The notes under the pieces: generated by a model
Database searches by the model: none
Told to the model about the DNA's origin: nothing
What the model saw: only the letters and a program-made list of their open reading frames with translations
Assembly (NCBI GenBank): GCA_964507105.1
Contig: CAZDOR010000010.1
Span: 1 to 23,663 of the forward strand
Reading direction: 5' to 3'
Source of the DNA: PWPS01 sp964507105
GTDB lineage: Bacteria; Patescibacteriota; Minisyncoccia; Minisyncoccales; PWPS01
DNA length: 23,663 nucleotides
Translations under genes and position numbers: made by a program
Shown here: positions 1 to 8,237 of the stretch, one piece after another
Layout of the letters: every line of letters begins with the position of its first letter
Numbering within the stretch: the first letter of the stretch is position 1

Positions 1-296
1 TAGCATCGGAGATAGTGACCCTCCTTAGAGGCAAAAATAAACCGAGTTTCGAACCTCATCGGGATTGTGGCGATATTGTAGTAGTTGAAAATGCTGAGAG
101 TATGAAATTTACGGGAAAAAAATTAGAGCAAAAGAAATATTATAGGCACAGTGGTTATCCGGGCGGACTAAAGGAAAAATCCTTGGAAGAAATTGCGGAA
201 AATAAACCGGAGGAGGTTTTACGGCGAGCCGTAATCGGCATGCTTCCAAAAAATAAATTACGTGCAAAGCAAATTAAGAGATTAAAGTTCAATTAG
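1..296 (+). CDS. rplM: 50S ribosomal protein L13, 5'-truncated by the window edge
   Basis: This is the C-terminal 97 residues of ribosomal protein L13, an early-assembling large-subunit protein that binds 23S rRNA. The frame is open from base 3 (A-S-E-I-V-T-L-L-R-G-K) and shows the family blocks LLRGK, DCGDIVVV-NAE, KKYYRHSGYPGG and the C-terminal RRAVIGMLPKNKL. The true start lies upstream of the window. A GTG at position 15 is internal and should not be taken as the start. The stop (TAG, 294-296) is three bases before the rpsI ATG, so this is the conserved rplM-rpsI pair. Identification is secure. Confidence 0.96.
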   Translation, partial: ASEIVTLLRGKNKPSFEPHRDCGDIVVVENAESMKFTGKKLEQKKYYRHSGYPGGLKEKSLEEIAENKPEEVLRRAVIGMLPKNKLRAKQIKRLKFN

Positions 297-299
297 AGT

Positions 300-701
300 A
301 TGGCTAAAGAAAATAATAAAAAATATTATGAAGGCGTTGGAGGGCGAAAAACCTCTACTGCCCGAGTTCGTATTTATCCCGGATCCGAAGAAAATTATGT
401 AGTTAACGAAGAAAGTGTTGACGACTATTTTCAGACTGATAAACAAAGAAAGCAGGCAAAGCAGCCACTTGAAGTTACAGGTGAGGAAATAGAGGTTTCC
501 GTGCTGGTCAAAGGAGGAGGAATGAATTCGCAAGCTGAAGCTGTACGACACGGATTGGCGCGAGCTCTTGTGGAATTTAATGAAGATTATAGAAAGCGAC
601 TTAAATCGGAAGGGTATTTAACTCGTGATTCCAGAAAGAAAGAAAGAAAGAAGCCGGGGAAGCGAGGAGCTCGAAGATCTCCGCAATGGCGAAAAAGATA
701 A
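300..701 (+). CDS. rpsI: 30S ribosomal protein S9
   Basis: S9 (133 aa) is a small-subunit head protein whose C-terminal tail reaches toward the P-site tRNA. Visible family motifs are GGRKTSTARVRIYPG near residues 14-28, the KGGGMNSQAEAVRHGLARAL core around residues 71-90, and a Lys/Arg-rich tail ending R-S-P-Q-W-R-K-R. The tail ends in the expected basic KR. In most bacteria it reads R-x-P-Q-F/Y-S-K-R, so W-R replaces F-S. The gene starts three bases after rplM and has no clear Shine-Dalgarno. A strong terminator follows, so rplM-rpsI ends its transcription unit here. Confidence 0.97.
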   Translation: MAKENNKKYYEGVGGRKTSTARVRIYPGSEENYVVNEESVDDYFQTDKQRKQAKQPLEVTGEEIEVSVLVKGGGMNSQAEAVRHGLARALVEFNEDYRKRLKSEGYLTRDSRKKERKKPGKRGARRSPQWRKR

Positions 702-728
702 AAAATATTTTCTAAATTTTCAATTTGG

Positions 729-764
729 CAATCACGGATTTTATCCGTGATTGTTTGATATTTT
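729..764 (+). terminator. Rho-independent terminator after rpsI
   Basis: An 11-bp perfect stem (729-739 with 743-753) closes a three-base TTT loop and is followed by a T-rich tail (TTTGATATTTT). It lies 27 bases past the rpsI stop and ends the rplM-rpsI unit. The T-rich tail overlaps the -35 box of the next promoter, so the two signals share DNA. Confidence 0.85.
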
Positions 765-783
765 AAGTGGGCTGTAATATAAT
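755..783 (+). promoter_or_regulatory. Sigma-70-type promoter for the murA operon
   Basis: TTGATA (755-760), a 17-bp spacer, then a perfect TATAAT (778-783). Transcription should start near 790, giving a 5' leader of about 54 nt before the murA ATG at 844. The box quality, optimal spacing and position just after a terminator make this one of the clearest promoters in the window. Confidence 0.8.
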
Positions 784-843
784 ATAAGCAGTTTTTCAGT
801 TTAAAATAATCCGGTTCGAGTTTTAAATTTCGAGCTATCCAAA

Positions 844-2154
844 ATGCCTGATAGATTAATAATTAAGGGTGGAAAAAAATTAGAGGGAGAAATTGATGTC
901 AGAGGATCGAAAAATGCCGCTACTCCCATGATCGCTGCTACTCTACTTGCAGAAGAGGGGGTTTGCAAAATTACTAATTTACCTCTTATTGCTGATGTTC
1001 ATAAAATGATTAGATTAATTGAAAGTATGGGAGCTAAAGTTGACTGGAAAGGAGAAAGAGAAATTGAAGTTGACGCTACTGACATTGATCCGGAAAGAAT
1101 GGATCAAAAACTGGTAGCTCAAATGAGATCTTCGATCTTAGTGATGGGACCTCTTGTAGCTCGATTTGGAAAATTATCAATTAGACATCCCGGAGGCTGT
1201 CTTATAGGAGCAAGACCGATTGATACTCATTTAAATGGACTTAGAGACCTGGGAGTTGAAGTTGAAGTTGAAGAGTTCGGTGCATCTCAGGCTTCCGATG
1301 TTGCGGAAACTAAAAAGGCTCACATGTATCATTTGGAAGCAAATAATTTGAAAGGAAAAGAAGTTATTCTTGATGAATTTTCTGTAACCGGCACCGAAAA
1401 TATGCTTATGGCTGCTGCGCTTGCTGATGGTAAAACCACTTTAAAGATTGCTGCAGCTGAACCACACGTTCAAAATTTAGCTGACTTTCTGAATAAAATG
1501 GGGGCCGATATTGAGGTGGATGGAAATAACATTTATCAGATAAATGGGAAAGACAAATTGGAAGGAGTTGATCATAGAGTAATTCCTGACTATTTGGAAG
1601 CGGGAACCTTTATAATTTTAGGGCTTGCCGCAGAAGGTGAAATTTTAGTTAAAGACGTGCCGACTGATCATCTTGATTTGTTTTTATCAAGACTTAAGAA
1701 ATTCGGTGGTGATATAGAGGAGGTAAGTAAAGGCGTTTATCGGGTTGGTGACAGTGATTTGGAGATAAATAAAATTCAGGCAATGCCTTATCCGGGAATA
1801 CCTACTGATTTGCAGTCTCCTTTAGGAGTTTTAGCTACTCAAGCTGAAGGATTGACCCTTATCCACGACCCTATGTATGAGGGAAGATTGAAGTATTTGG
1901 AAGAATTGAATAAGATGGGAGCTGAGATTGTAATGTGTGATCCGCATAGAGCGATAATCAACGGACCTACCGATCTTCATGGAACAAAGCTTGACCCACT
2001 GGATCTCAGATCGGGAGCAGCTCTCATAATTGCGGGAATAATAGCGGATGGTACAACAATAATCAAAGACGTATCACAAGCTGACAGAGGGTATGAGGAA
2101 ATTGAAAAAAGGCTCCGAAAGCTAGGAGTAGATGTTAAAAGAATTAAAGAATAA
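844..2154 (+). CDS. murA: UDP-N-acetylglucosamine 1-carboxyvinyltransferase (MurA)
   Basis: MurA (436 aa, usual length about 420) transfers enolpyruvate from PEP to UDP-GlcNAc, the first committed step of peptidoglycan synthesis, in the cytoplasm. The two-lobed EPSP-synthase fold is recognisable: GSKNAA near residue 21 carries the conserved Lys (K23), and HPGGCLIGARPID holds the catalytic Cys at residue 119, the position attacked by fosfomycin in sensitive enzymes. The C-terminal DLRSGAALI and RGYEEIEKRLRKLG blocks are typical. The ATG at 844 gives the normal N-terminus but has no Shine-Dalgarno. It is the first gene of the long operon and shares its transcript with two mreB genes, linking wall synthesis to shape control. 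Confidence 0.96.
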   Translation: MPDRLIIKGGKKLEGEIDVRGSKNAATPMIAATLLAEEGVCKITNLPLIADVHKMIRLIESMGAKVDWKGEREIEVDATDIDPERMDQKLVAQMRSSILVMGPLVARFGKLSIRHPGGCLIGARPIDTHLNGLRDLGVEVEVEEFGASQASDVAETKKAHMYHLEANNLKGKEVILDEFSVTGTENMLMAAALADGKTTLKIAAAEPHVQNLADFLNKMGADIEVDGNNIYQINGKDKLEGVDHRVIPDYLEAGTFIILGLAAEGEILVKDVPTDHLDLFLSRLKKFGGDIEEVSKGVYRVGDSDLEINKIQAMPYPGIPTDLQSPLGVLATQAEGLTLIHDPMYEGRLKYLEELNKMGAEIVMCDPHRAIINGPTDLHGTKLDPLDLRSGAALIIAGIIADGTTIIKDVSQADRGYEEIEKRLRKLGVDVKRIKE

Positions 2155-2159
2155 AATCT

Positions 2160-3164
2160 ATGTTTAAAAGGAAAATCGGAATAGATTTAGGGACGTGCAA
2201 TTCACTGGTTTTTATGCCGGGGAAGGATATAATTATGAACGAACCTTCCGTTGTGGCTGTAAGTGTTTCCGAAAATAAAATTTTGGCGGTCGGGGAAGAG
2301 GCCAAGGAAATGACCGGTCGAACTCCGGACACGATAAGAGTTTACAGGCCGCTGAAAGACGGAGTCATAGCAGAATACAGGATAACTGAGGCTATGTTGC
2401 GCTATTTCATCGAAAAGGCTCCCGGTTTCGGGTTTTTAAAACCGGAATTGATGATCGGGGTTCCCGCCGGAATCAGCTCTACTGAAAAGCGAGCTGTTAT
2501 TGAAGCGGGGGTTTCCGCTGGAGCAAAAGCAGTTTATACGGTTCAAGAGCCCGTTTTGGCAGCGATAGGTGCCGGTATACCCATAGATTCATGCTCCGGT
2601 CATATGATTGTTGATATAGGAGGAGGAACCACTGAAGTGGCGGTGATTTCTTTGGGAGGAATAGTGGCTTCGAAATCCCTTAGAATTGCTGGTGATAAGA
2701 TGGATGAATGCATTGCTGACTTCATAAAGGAAAAACACAATGTTGCTGCCGGTAAAAAAACGGTGGAAGAGATTAAAGTGAAGATAGGAACCGCCATAGC
2801 GAAAAAGGAAGAGAAAGAAATTGAAATACGGGGAAGAGACTTAATTTCGGGACTGCCCAGGATGGTAACAATTTCTTCCAATGAAATTTCTGATTCAATT
2901 GCCGAACCCTTAGAGGAAATAGTCAAAGTCATCAAGAAAGTTTTGAGGGACACCCCTCCCGAACTCGCTGCCGATGTCATGGACAAAGGGATGGTTATTT
3001 CTGGTGGTGGTGCGATGGTAGACAATATCGACACTCTAATTACCAGAGAAACGGGGGTTTCATCTTTTATTGCCGAGGATCCGCTGCTTTGCGTTGCTAA
3101 AGGAACGGGAATCGTTCTTGATAATTTGGATGCTTACAAAAGAAGCATCATGAGTAAAAAATGA
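2160..3164 (+). CDS. MreB-like actin-family protein, divergent paralogue
   Basis: This 334-aa protein belongs to the bacterial actin family. It has the phosphate-1 loop IDLGTCNSLVF (residues 8-18), the connect/phosphate-2 motif VDIGGGTTEVAVISLGG, and the C-terminal adenosine motif MVISGGGAMVDN. MreB polymerises on ATP under the membrane and guides wall synthesis. Compared with the second copy at 6887 it lacks an N-terminal extension that could be the membrane-anchoring helix, has Cys in place of Ala in the GTAN motif, and diverges more in the polymer-contact regions. It may be a partner that forms mixed filaments or a specialised paralogue. It starts five bases after murA and overlaps holB by an ATGA, so it is co-translated with both. 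Confidence 0.9.
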   Translation: MFKRKIGIDLGTCNSLVFMPGKDIIMNEPSVVAVSVSENKILAVGEEAKEMTGRTPDTIRVYRPLKDGVIAEYRITEAMLRYFIEKAPGFGFLKPELMIGVPAGISSTEKRAVIEAGVSAGAKAVYTVQEPVLAAIGAGIPIDSCSGHMIVDIGGGTTEVAVISLGGIVASKSLRIAGDKMDECIADFIKEKHNVAAGKKTVEEIKVKIGTAIAKKEEKEIEIRGRDLISGLPRMVTISSNEISDSIAEPLEEIVKVIKKVLRDTPPELAADVMDKGMVISGGGAMVDNIDTLITRETGVSSFIAEDPLLCVAKGTGIVLDNLDAYKRSIMSKK

Positions 3165-4054
3165 ACCTAATTGGGCATGAAAAACAAAAAAGGTTGCTAA
3201 AGATGATGGCTCAATCGGGAAGAGTTCCTCATAATTTGCTTTTTACAGGGCCAGAATCTATTGGAAAAAGGAAGGCCGCAAAGGAATTTATCAAGGTTTT
3301 AAATTGCAAGGTAGACGGTAAAGATGATTGCGCGGTTTGTCGAGAAATTCGAAATGATCGGTATTCGGATCTGATAACCATTCAAGAAGATTCGGAAATA
3401 AACATAGACAAGGTGCGGGAAATTCAAAAGAGGATGGCTTTAACGGGAAGAAACAAGGATTCTTATAAGGGGGCGATCATAGATAAAGCTCACTTAATGA
3501 ATAAGCAGGCTCAAGCGTGTCTCTTAAAAACTTTAGAGGAGCCGAAAGGAAAAGCTATTATAATTTTGATTACAGAACATCCGAACATTCTGTTAAAAAC
3601 AATTTTGTCGAGGATGTGGACTATGAGGTTTTCATCAGTTGAATCGGAACCTATAAGAGAAAAATTGATTTCGATGGGAGCGAAAAAAAGGGATGCGGAA
3701 AAAATAGTTCGAGTGAGTTCTTCTAAGCCGGGGTTAGCCATAAGGATTTTGGAAAACGAGAAATTCAGGACGAAAAGAATGAAAAAAGAAAATGATCTTA
3801 AAAAAATAAAAAATTCTCGTTTTTCGAAGCGTTTCGAGTATGTAAAAGAAATAGCGGAAGACAAAAAGGAAGCTCGCGAAACCTTGAAAGTTTGGCTTTC
3901 GAGCTTAAGAGAGGATATGATCAACGCTGAGGATGTAGCGGAAGCTCAATCGTTGGGAAAAACTCTCAGTCGAATCCAAAAGTCATTATTATTAACATCG
4001 AAAACCAATGCAAACTTAAAATTATTATTGGAAGAGATAGTAATTAATTTATAA
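3161..4054 (+). CDS. holB: DNA polymerase III delta' subunit (clamp-loader AAA+ protein)
   Basis: The product (297 aa) resembles the delta' wrench subunit of the replicative clamp loader. An AAA+ ATPase module covers about residues 1-160. The Walker A region GPESIGK (30-36) is of the delta'-like type, the Walker B region reads IIDKAH (D108) rather than DExx, and AQACLLKTLEEP precedes a sensor/SRC-like LSRM in which the usual Cys is Met. Three cysteines (C49, C57, C60) match the four-Cys zinc module of delta', with one ligand missing. Degenerate ATPase motifs fit delta' rather than the tau/gamma subunit DnaX. The start overlaps the preceding stop (ATGA at 3161). Confidence 0.85.
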   Translation: MNLIGHEKQKRLLKMMAQSGRVPHNLLFTGPESIGKRKAAKEFIKVLNCKVDGKDDCAVCREIRNDRYSDLITIQEDSEINIDKVREIQKRMALTGRNKDSYKGAIIDKAHLMNKQAQACLLKTLEEPKGKAIIILITEHPNILLKTILSRMWTMRFSSVESEPIREKLISMGAKKRDAEKIVRVSSSKPGLAIRILENEKFRTKRMKKENDLKKIKNSRFSKRFEYVKEIAEDKKEARETLKVWLSSLREDMINAEDVAEAQSLGKTLSRIQKSLLLTSKTNANLKLLLEEIVINL

Positions 4055-4058
4055 AATT

Positions 4059-4616
4059 ATGCAATATAAAAAAATCATAAAAAGGGTGAAGCCCGAATTC
4101 GAGAAAGCTCTTGATTATTTGAAGAAGGAATTGGACAAAATAAGAACTGATCGAGCAACTCCTTCTTTAGTTGAAGATATTGTTGTTGAATCTTTTGATC
4201 AAAAGATGCCCCTAAAACAAATGGCAGCCATTTCTTGCCCGGAAAAAAGGCAAATAGTTATTGACCCTTGGAATGATGATTATATTAAAAGTATAGTTTC
4301 CGCTATCCAGAAAGCTAACAGTGAACTGAATCCAATGCCTCAAAATGGAGTTGTGAGAGTTAATCTTCCGCCGATGACCAAAGAATATCGACAGAAATTA
4401 GTTAAAAAACTTTCTAAAATCAGAGAAGAAGCAAGAGTGTCGATTAAGAGATCCAGAGAAGAAGCATGGAAAAAGATTAAAAATGCCGAAAAAGAAGGAG
4501 AAATAACCGAAGATGATAAATTCAGAGGAAAAGATCAACTTCAGGAACTGGTTAATGAATATAATGAAGAAATTGATCGTTTAATTAAACAAAAGAAAGA
4601 GAAGATAGAATCATGA
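4059..4616 (+). CDS. frr: Ribosome recycling factor
   Basis: Ribosome recycling factor (185 aa, the normal length) splits post-termination ribosomes together with EF-G. The long helical hairpin of domain I is clear: LDKIRTDRATPSLVEDI at about residues 25-41, KQMAAISCPEKRQIVIDPWND in domain II, and VRVNLPPMTKEYRQKLVKKLSKIREEARVSIKRSREEAW, which carries the conserved Arg for ribosome binding. It starts four bases after holB and overlaps rseP by ATGA (4613-4616). There is no Shine-Dalgarno. Identification is secure. Confidence 0.97.
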   Translation: MQYKKIIKRVKPEFEKALDYLKKELDKIRTDRATPSLVEDIVVESFDQKMPLKQMAAISCPEKRQIVIDPWNDDYIKSIVSAIQKANSELNPMPQNGVVRVNLPPMTKEYRQKLVKKLSKIREEARVSIKRSREEAWKKIKNAEKEGEITEDDKFRGKDQLQELVNEYNEEIDRLIKQKKEKIES

Positions 4617-5656
4617 GTGTTTTAATATTCATATTGAGTTTGGTTTTGCTTATAACCTTGCATGAGCTGGGACATTTTTTCTTTGCTAAAAAATTCGATG
4701 TAAAAGTCAAGGAATTCGGAATAGGAATACCTCCCAGAATAATAGGAAAAAAAATAGGGGAGACGATCTATTCGATTAATGCACTTCCTCTGGGGGGGTT
4801 TGTTAGGATGCTTGGAGAAGATGGGCAGATAGAAGATGAAAGAAGCTTTTCGGAAAAACCGATTTGGCAACGAGCCATAATACTTGTTGCCGGTGTTGCC
4901 AGTTTTTGGATTATCGCCGTTTTTATTTTCGCTGTAGTTTCTTTCGGTTGGGGAATACCAACTGAAATTACTGATGATGTGGATGTTGAAAGTTCTTTTT
5001 TGATGGTTAATTGGGTCAACCCGGAAGGTAACTTTTCCGAATCGATACAGCCGAATGATAACTTAAAAAAAGTGGAAAGCACTAAGATTAATAAGGTCGA
5101 AGATTTAGAAAAATTATTAAAAGAGAATCCAAAAACGATAACTATTGAGCGGGGGGGTGAATTGAAAGAGATAGCTTTGGATAATAATGAGACCGAAAAT
5201 TTTTTAGAAGTTGTAGATGTTCGCAGGGTAGTAATGCAAAGATCAAGGCCTCTTTCCGCATTAAGTTTTGGAGCAAATCAAACGATTAATGTTACAAAAC
5301 TCCAGGCGTACGGAATAGGTGTCGCTATTAAATCTACTCTTACTGGTGAAGAGTTGCCACCCGAGTTTCAAATCGGAGGCCCGGTAATGATTGGAGATAT
5401 GGCAACCGATGCCCTGGATAGAGGAGTGGGAGACTATCTATATTTTGTCGGAATAATAGCAACCATCTTAGCCTTTATGAACATATTGCCGATTCCCGCT
5501 TTGGATGGTGGTAGGCTTTTGTTTTTAGGGATTGAAAAAGTGAAGGGGTCTCCGATTCCCGAAAGGGTGGAGAGAAACGTTAATGCAGCATTTTTTGTGC
5601 TGCTTATAGTTCTAATGATAGTGATAACAGCAAGAGACATATATAACATCTTTTAA
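4613..5656 (+). CDS. rseP: Site-2 intramembrane zinc metalloprotease (RseP/RasP family)
   Basis: This 347-aa integral-membrane protease cleaves substrates within the bilayer. The zinc site HELGH (residues 17-21) lies in the first membrane helix, and the third ligand is Asp299 in the C-terminal NILPIPALDGG motif (291-301). A PDZ-like domain lies at roughly residues 133-190 between membrane helices (about 3-19, 88-112, 278-300 and 323-340). The GGP motif at 256-258 is also typical. Known relatives process anti-sigma factors and leftover signal peptides; the substrate here is unknown. Position between frr and proS is a conserved order, but cdsA, dxr and uppS are absent. Translation is coupled to frr by the ATGA overlap. 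Confidence 0.93.
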   Translation: MSVLIFILSLVLLITLHELGHFFFAKKFDVKVKEFGIGIPPRIIGKKIGETIYSINALPLGGFVRMLGEDGQIEDERSFSEKPIWQRAIILVAGVASFWIIAVFIFAVVSFGWGIPTEITDDVDVESSFLMVNWVNPEGNFSESIQPNDNLKKVESTKINKVEDLEKLLKENPKTITIERGGELKEIALDNNETENFLEVVDVRRVVMQRSRPLSALSFGANQTINVTKLQAYGIGVAIKSTLTGEELPPEFQIGGPVMIGDMATDALDRGVGDYLYFVGIIATILAFMNILPIPALDGGRLLFLGIEKVKGSPIPERVERNVNAAFFVLLIVLMIVITARDIYNIF

Positions 5657-5661
5657 AATTT

Positions 5662-6894
5662 ATGCGACAATCAAAACTTTTCACAAAAACAGTTAAAGAC
5701 ACGCCCAAAGGAGAGGAAGCAAAAAATGCTCAGCTACTTATGAGGGCGGGGTTTATAAACAAAGAAATGGCAGGGGTATACTCATTTTTACCTCTGGGGC
5801 TTAAAGTTCTTAGGAATGTAGAAGAGATTATAAGAGAAGAAATGAATAATACGTTGGAAGCTTTTGAAGTATTTATGCCTGCACTCCATCCTGTTGAAAA
5901 TTATCAAAAAACCGGACGAGATGATATTGACGTGTTGTTCAAGACTAAATTGGCAACCGGAAGTGATTTGGTTTTGGGACAATCTCATGAAGAAGTGGTA
6001 GTTCCTTTGGTTAAAAATCATATCTTTTCGTATAGAGATTTACCCGTTTATGTTTATCAAATTCAAAATAAATTCAGGAATGAATTACGGGCAAAATCGG
6101 GAATTCTCAGAGGAAGAGAGTTTTTAATGAAGGACCTTTACTCTTTTCATACCGATATGGGTGATCTGGAAGAGTATTATGAGAAGTCCAAAAAAGCGTA
6201 TGAGAATATATTTAAAAAAGCAGGGATAGGGCGTTATACCCGTATAACTTTTGCTGACGGGGGAACCTTTTCTAAATACTCTCATGAATTCCAAACTGTG
6301 ACTGAAGCCGGGGAAGATCTGATTTATCTTTGTGAAGATTGTGAGGTTGCAATAAATGAGGAAATTATTGATGAACAAGAGGCATGTCCCGAATGCGAGA
6401 AGAAAAAAGAATATTTGAAAAAGGAAAAAGCCATCGAAGTCGGTAATATATTCAAGCTAAAAACCAAGTTCAGTGATGCATTTGATTTAACATACACCGA
6501 TGAGAATGGTGAAGACAGGCCGGTTTATATGGGTTGCTATGGAATAGGAGTGGGAAGACTCATGGGAGCAGTGCTGGAAGTGAATTCTGATGAAGATGGA
6601 ATGATTTGGCCTGAAAAATTGGCTCCTTTCAAGATCCACCTCATACCTATCGGTGAATATGGAGAAAAGAAAGCGGAAGAGCTTTATGGAAAACTGAAAA
6701 ATGATTTCGAGATTCTTTATGATGATCGGGATGTTAGCGTGGGAAATAAGTTTGCCGACGCCGATCTGATGGGTATGCCTTACAGGGTGGTGGTAAGTGA
6801 TAAAACTTTGGAAAAAAATTCGGTAGAAATAAAACGAAGAGGATCTAAAAAGGAAAAATTAGTAAAAATTGATAATTTGCAAAGTTATGTTTAA
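5662..6894 (+). CDS. proS: Prolyl-tRNA synthetase, short form without the INS editing domain
   Basis: ProRS (410 aa) charges tRNA(Pro). Class II motifs are visible: GVYSFLPLGLKVLRNVEEIIREEM (motif 1 region, residues 38-61), NKFRNELRAKSGILRGREFLMKDLYSFH (motif 2, 136-163) and GCYGIGVGRLMGAVLE (motif 3), followed by an anticodon-binding domain. Most bacterial enzymes are about 570 aa, with a roughly 180-aa INS domain between motifs 2 and 3 that hydrolyses Ala-tRNA(Pro). Here only a small segment remains, carrying two CxxC pairs (C224/C227 and C242/C245) that look like a zinc knuckle. The enzyme is therefore predicted to lack cis-editing. It starts six bases after rseP without a Shine-Dalgarno. 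Confidence 0.95.
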   Translation: MRQSKLFTKTVKDTPKGEEAKNAQLLMRAGFINKEMAGVYSFLPLGLKVLRNVEEIIREEMNNTLEAFEVFMPALHPVENYQKTGRDDIDVLFKTKLATGSDLVLGQSHEEVVVPLVKNHIFSYRDLPVYVYQIQNKFRNELRAKSGILRGREFLMKDLYSFHTDMGDLEEYYEKSKKAYENIFKKAGIGRYTRITFADGGTFSKYSHEFQTVTEAGEDLIYLCEDCEVAINEEIIDEQEACPECEKKKEYLKKEKAIEVGNIFKLKTKFSDAFDLTYTDENGEDRPVYMGCYGIGVGRLMGAVLEVNSDEDGMIWPEKLAPFKIHLIPIGEYGEKKAEELYGKLKNDFEILYDDRDVSVGNKFADADLMGMPYRVVVSDKTLEKNSVEIKRRGSKKEKLVKIDNLQSYV

Positions 6895-7939
6895 AAGTAT
6901 AATGGAAAAATTCGCAATCGATATTGGAATTGATTTGGGTACCGCCAATTCGTTGGTTTATGTCAAAGATAGAGGAATAGTTATTTCGGAACCATCCGTA
7001 GTGGCCGTAAATAAAAAAACCGGAAAAATTTTAGCCATCGGAGAAGAGGCAAAAAGAATGGTGGGAAAAACTCCCGCACACATAGTTGCCAATCGGCCAC
7101 TGGTTTCAGGGGTTGTCTCCGACTTTGATGTTACTGAACAGATGTTGAGATATTTTATTGAAAAAGCAAGACAAGGAAGCTTTCCGGTCCGTCCCAGACC
7201 GCGTCTTGTGGTGGGAATTCCCTGTGGTGTCACCGAAGTGGAAAAAAAAGCGGTAAGGGATGCAGGAAAAAATGCCGGAGCGGGCGAGGTGTTTTTGATT
7301 GAAGAACCGATGGCGGCAGCGATAGGAGCGAGATTACCGATTCAGGAACCGGGAGGAAATTTCGTAATTGATATTGGTGGAGGAACTACCGAAGTGGCTG
7401 TAATATCGCTCGGTGGAATCGTAATATCTGAAAGTCTAAGGGTTGCAGGAGACAAACTCAATCAAGATATAATTGATTTTGCGCAAAAAGAGTACAAACT
7501 CTTAATAGGAGAAAGGACCGCTGAAGATATAAAAATAAATGTTGGTTCGGCTTATCCTCTGGATCAGCGAATAGAAACCACGATGAGAGGAAGGAATTTG
7601 GTAACGGGCCTACCGGAAGAGGTTCTCGTGACAGATCAGGATATTAAGAAAGCACTGGAAAAATCAGTTGGAGAGATTGTTGATACGGTAAAAGCAACGG
7701 TCGAAGCTACCCCCCCGGAGCTTTTGGCCGATATAATGGGTGAAGGCATTTATCTTTTGGGTGGGGGAGGATTATTGAGAGGATTGGATGAATTAATAAC
7801 GGAAGAAACCAAAGTAAAAACCAAAATAGCTGATGATCCACTTACTGCAGTTGCACGCGGGGCAGGTTTCGCCTTGGAGCATTTAAATGATCTTTCCGAT
7901 GTTTTGCTGGAAATTGAGGAGGCTGAACCGCCTAAATAA
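6887..7939 (+). CDS. mreB: Rod-shape-determining actin homologue MreB
   Basis: This is the more typical MreB of the window (350 aa from the chosen start). Phosphate-1 IDLGTANSLVY (residues 15-25), VIDIGGGTTEVAVISLGG, and the late YLLGGGGLLRG motif are intact. An N-terminal stretch MFKSIMEKFAIDIG could act as a short amphipathic anchor. The frame is open further upstream to a TTG at 6869, but ATG 6887 gives the family-like N-terminus and overlaps the proS stop (6892-6894); ATG 6902 is the alternative. MreB filaments position the elongation machinery on the inner membrane face. It is the second mreB in the same operon, about 3.7 kb after the divergent copy. Confidence 0.94.
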   Translation: MFKSIMEKFAIDIGIDLGTANSLVYVKDRGIVISEPSVVAVNKKTGKILAIGEEAKRMVGKTPAHIVANRPLVSGVVSDFDVTEQMLRYFIEKARQGSFPVRPRPRLVVGIPCGVTEVEKKAVRDAGKNAGAGEVFLIEEPMAAAIGARLPIQEPGGNFVIDIGGGTTEVAVISLGGIVISESLRVAGDKLNQDIIDFAQKEYKLLIGERTAEDIKINVGSAYPLDQRIETTMRGRNLVTGLPEEVLVTDQDIKKALEKSVGEIVDTVKATVEATPPELLADIMGEGIYLLGGGGLLRGLDELITEETKVKTKIADDPLTAVARGAGFALEHLNDLSDVLLEIEEAEPPK

Positions 7940-7956
7940 TCAACTTTTATTAAGAT

Positions 7957-8235
7957 ATGATTACCAAAAAAACAATAAAAAAAATTTCTGATTTAGCTCA
8001 CATTGAGCTCAGTGATAAAGAAAAAGAAGAAATTAGTAAAAATTTAATTGAAATTTTGGACTATGTGGATAAATTAAAAAAAGTTGACACTTCCGAAGTT
8101 GATTTTAAGTCGATTTCTCCGGTTAAGAATAAGCTGAGAAAAGATAAGGTTAAAGACTCAAAAGAAAAAACTAAGGAAGTAATGCGAAGCATGGGGAAAA
8201 ATAAAGATAATTATTTCCAAGTTGAGTCAATTTGA
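7957..8235 (+). CDS. gatC: Glutamyl/aspartyl-tRNA amidotransferase subunit C
   Basis: GatC (92 aa, usual 90-100) wraps around GatA and GatB and stabilises the transamidosome that turns Glu-tRNA(Gln) and/or Asp-tRNA(Asn) into the cognate amide form. The family pattern is visible: KKISDLAHIELSDKEKEEI near the N-terminus, LIEILDYVDKLKKVDT in the middle helix, then a loop and LRKDKV. The C-terminal end NYFQVESI matches the conserved FxVP-like tail, with ESI replacing the usual P-containing end. Its stop at 8233-8235 is two bases before the gatA ATG, so the two are translated together. Confidence 0.93.
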   Translation: MITKKTIKKISDLAHIELSDKEKEEISKNLIEILDYVDKLKKVDTSEVDFKSISPVKNKLRKDKVKDSKEKTKEVMRSMGKNKDNYFQVESI

Positions 8236-8237
8236 TT

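Noticed and set aside
2600..3034. Reverse-strand 144-codon ORF inside the mreB-like gene
   Set aside because: It is a shadow of a well-conserved coding frame; Ser/Ile-rich composition and no supporting signals.
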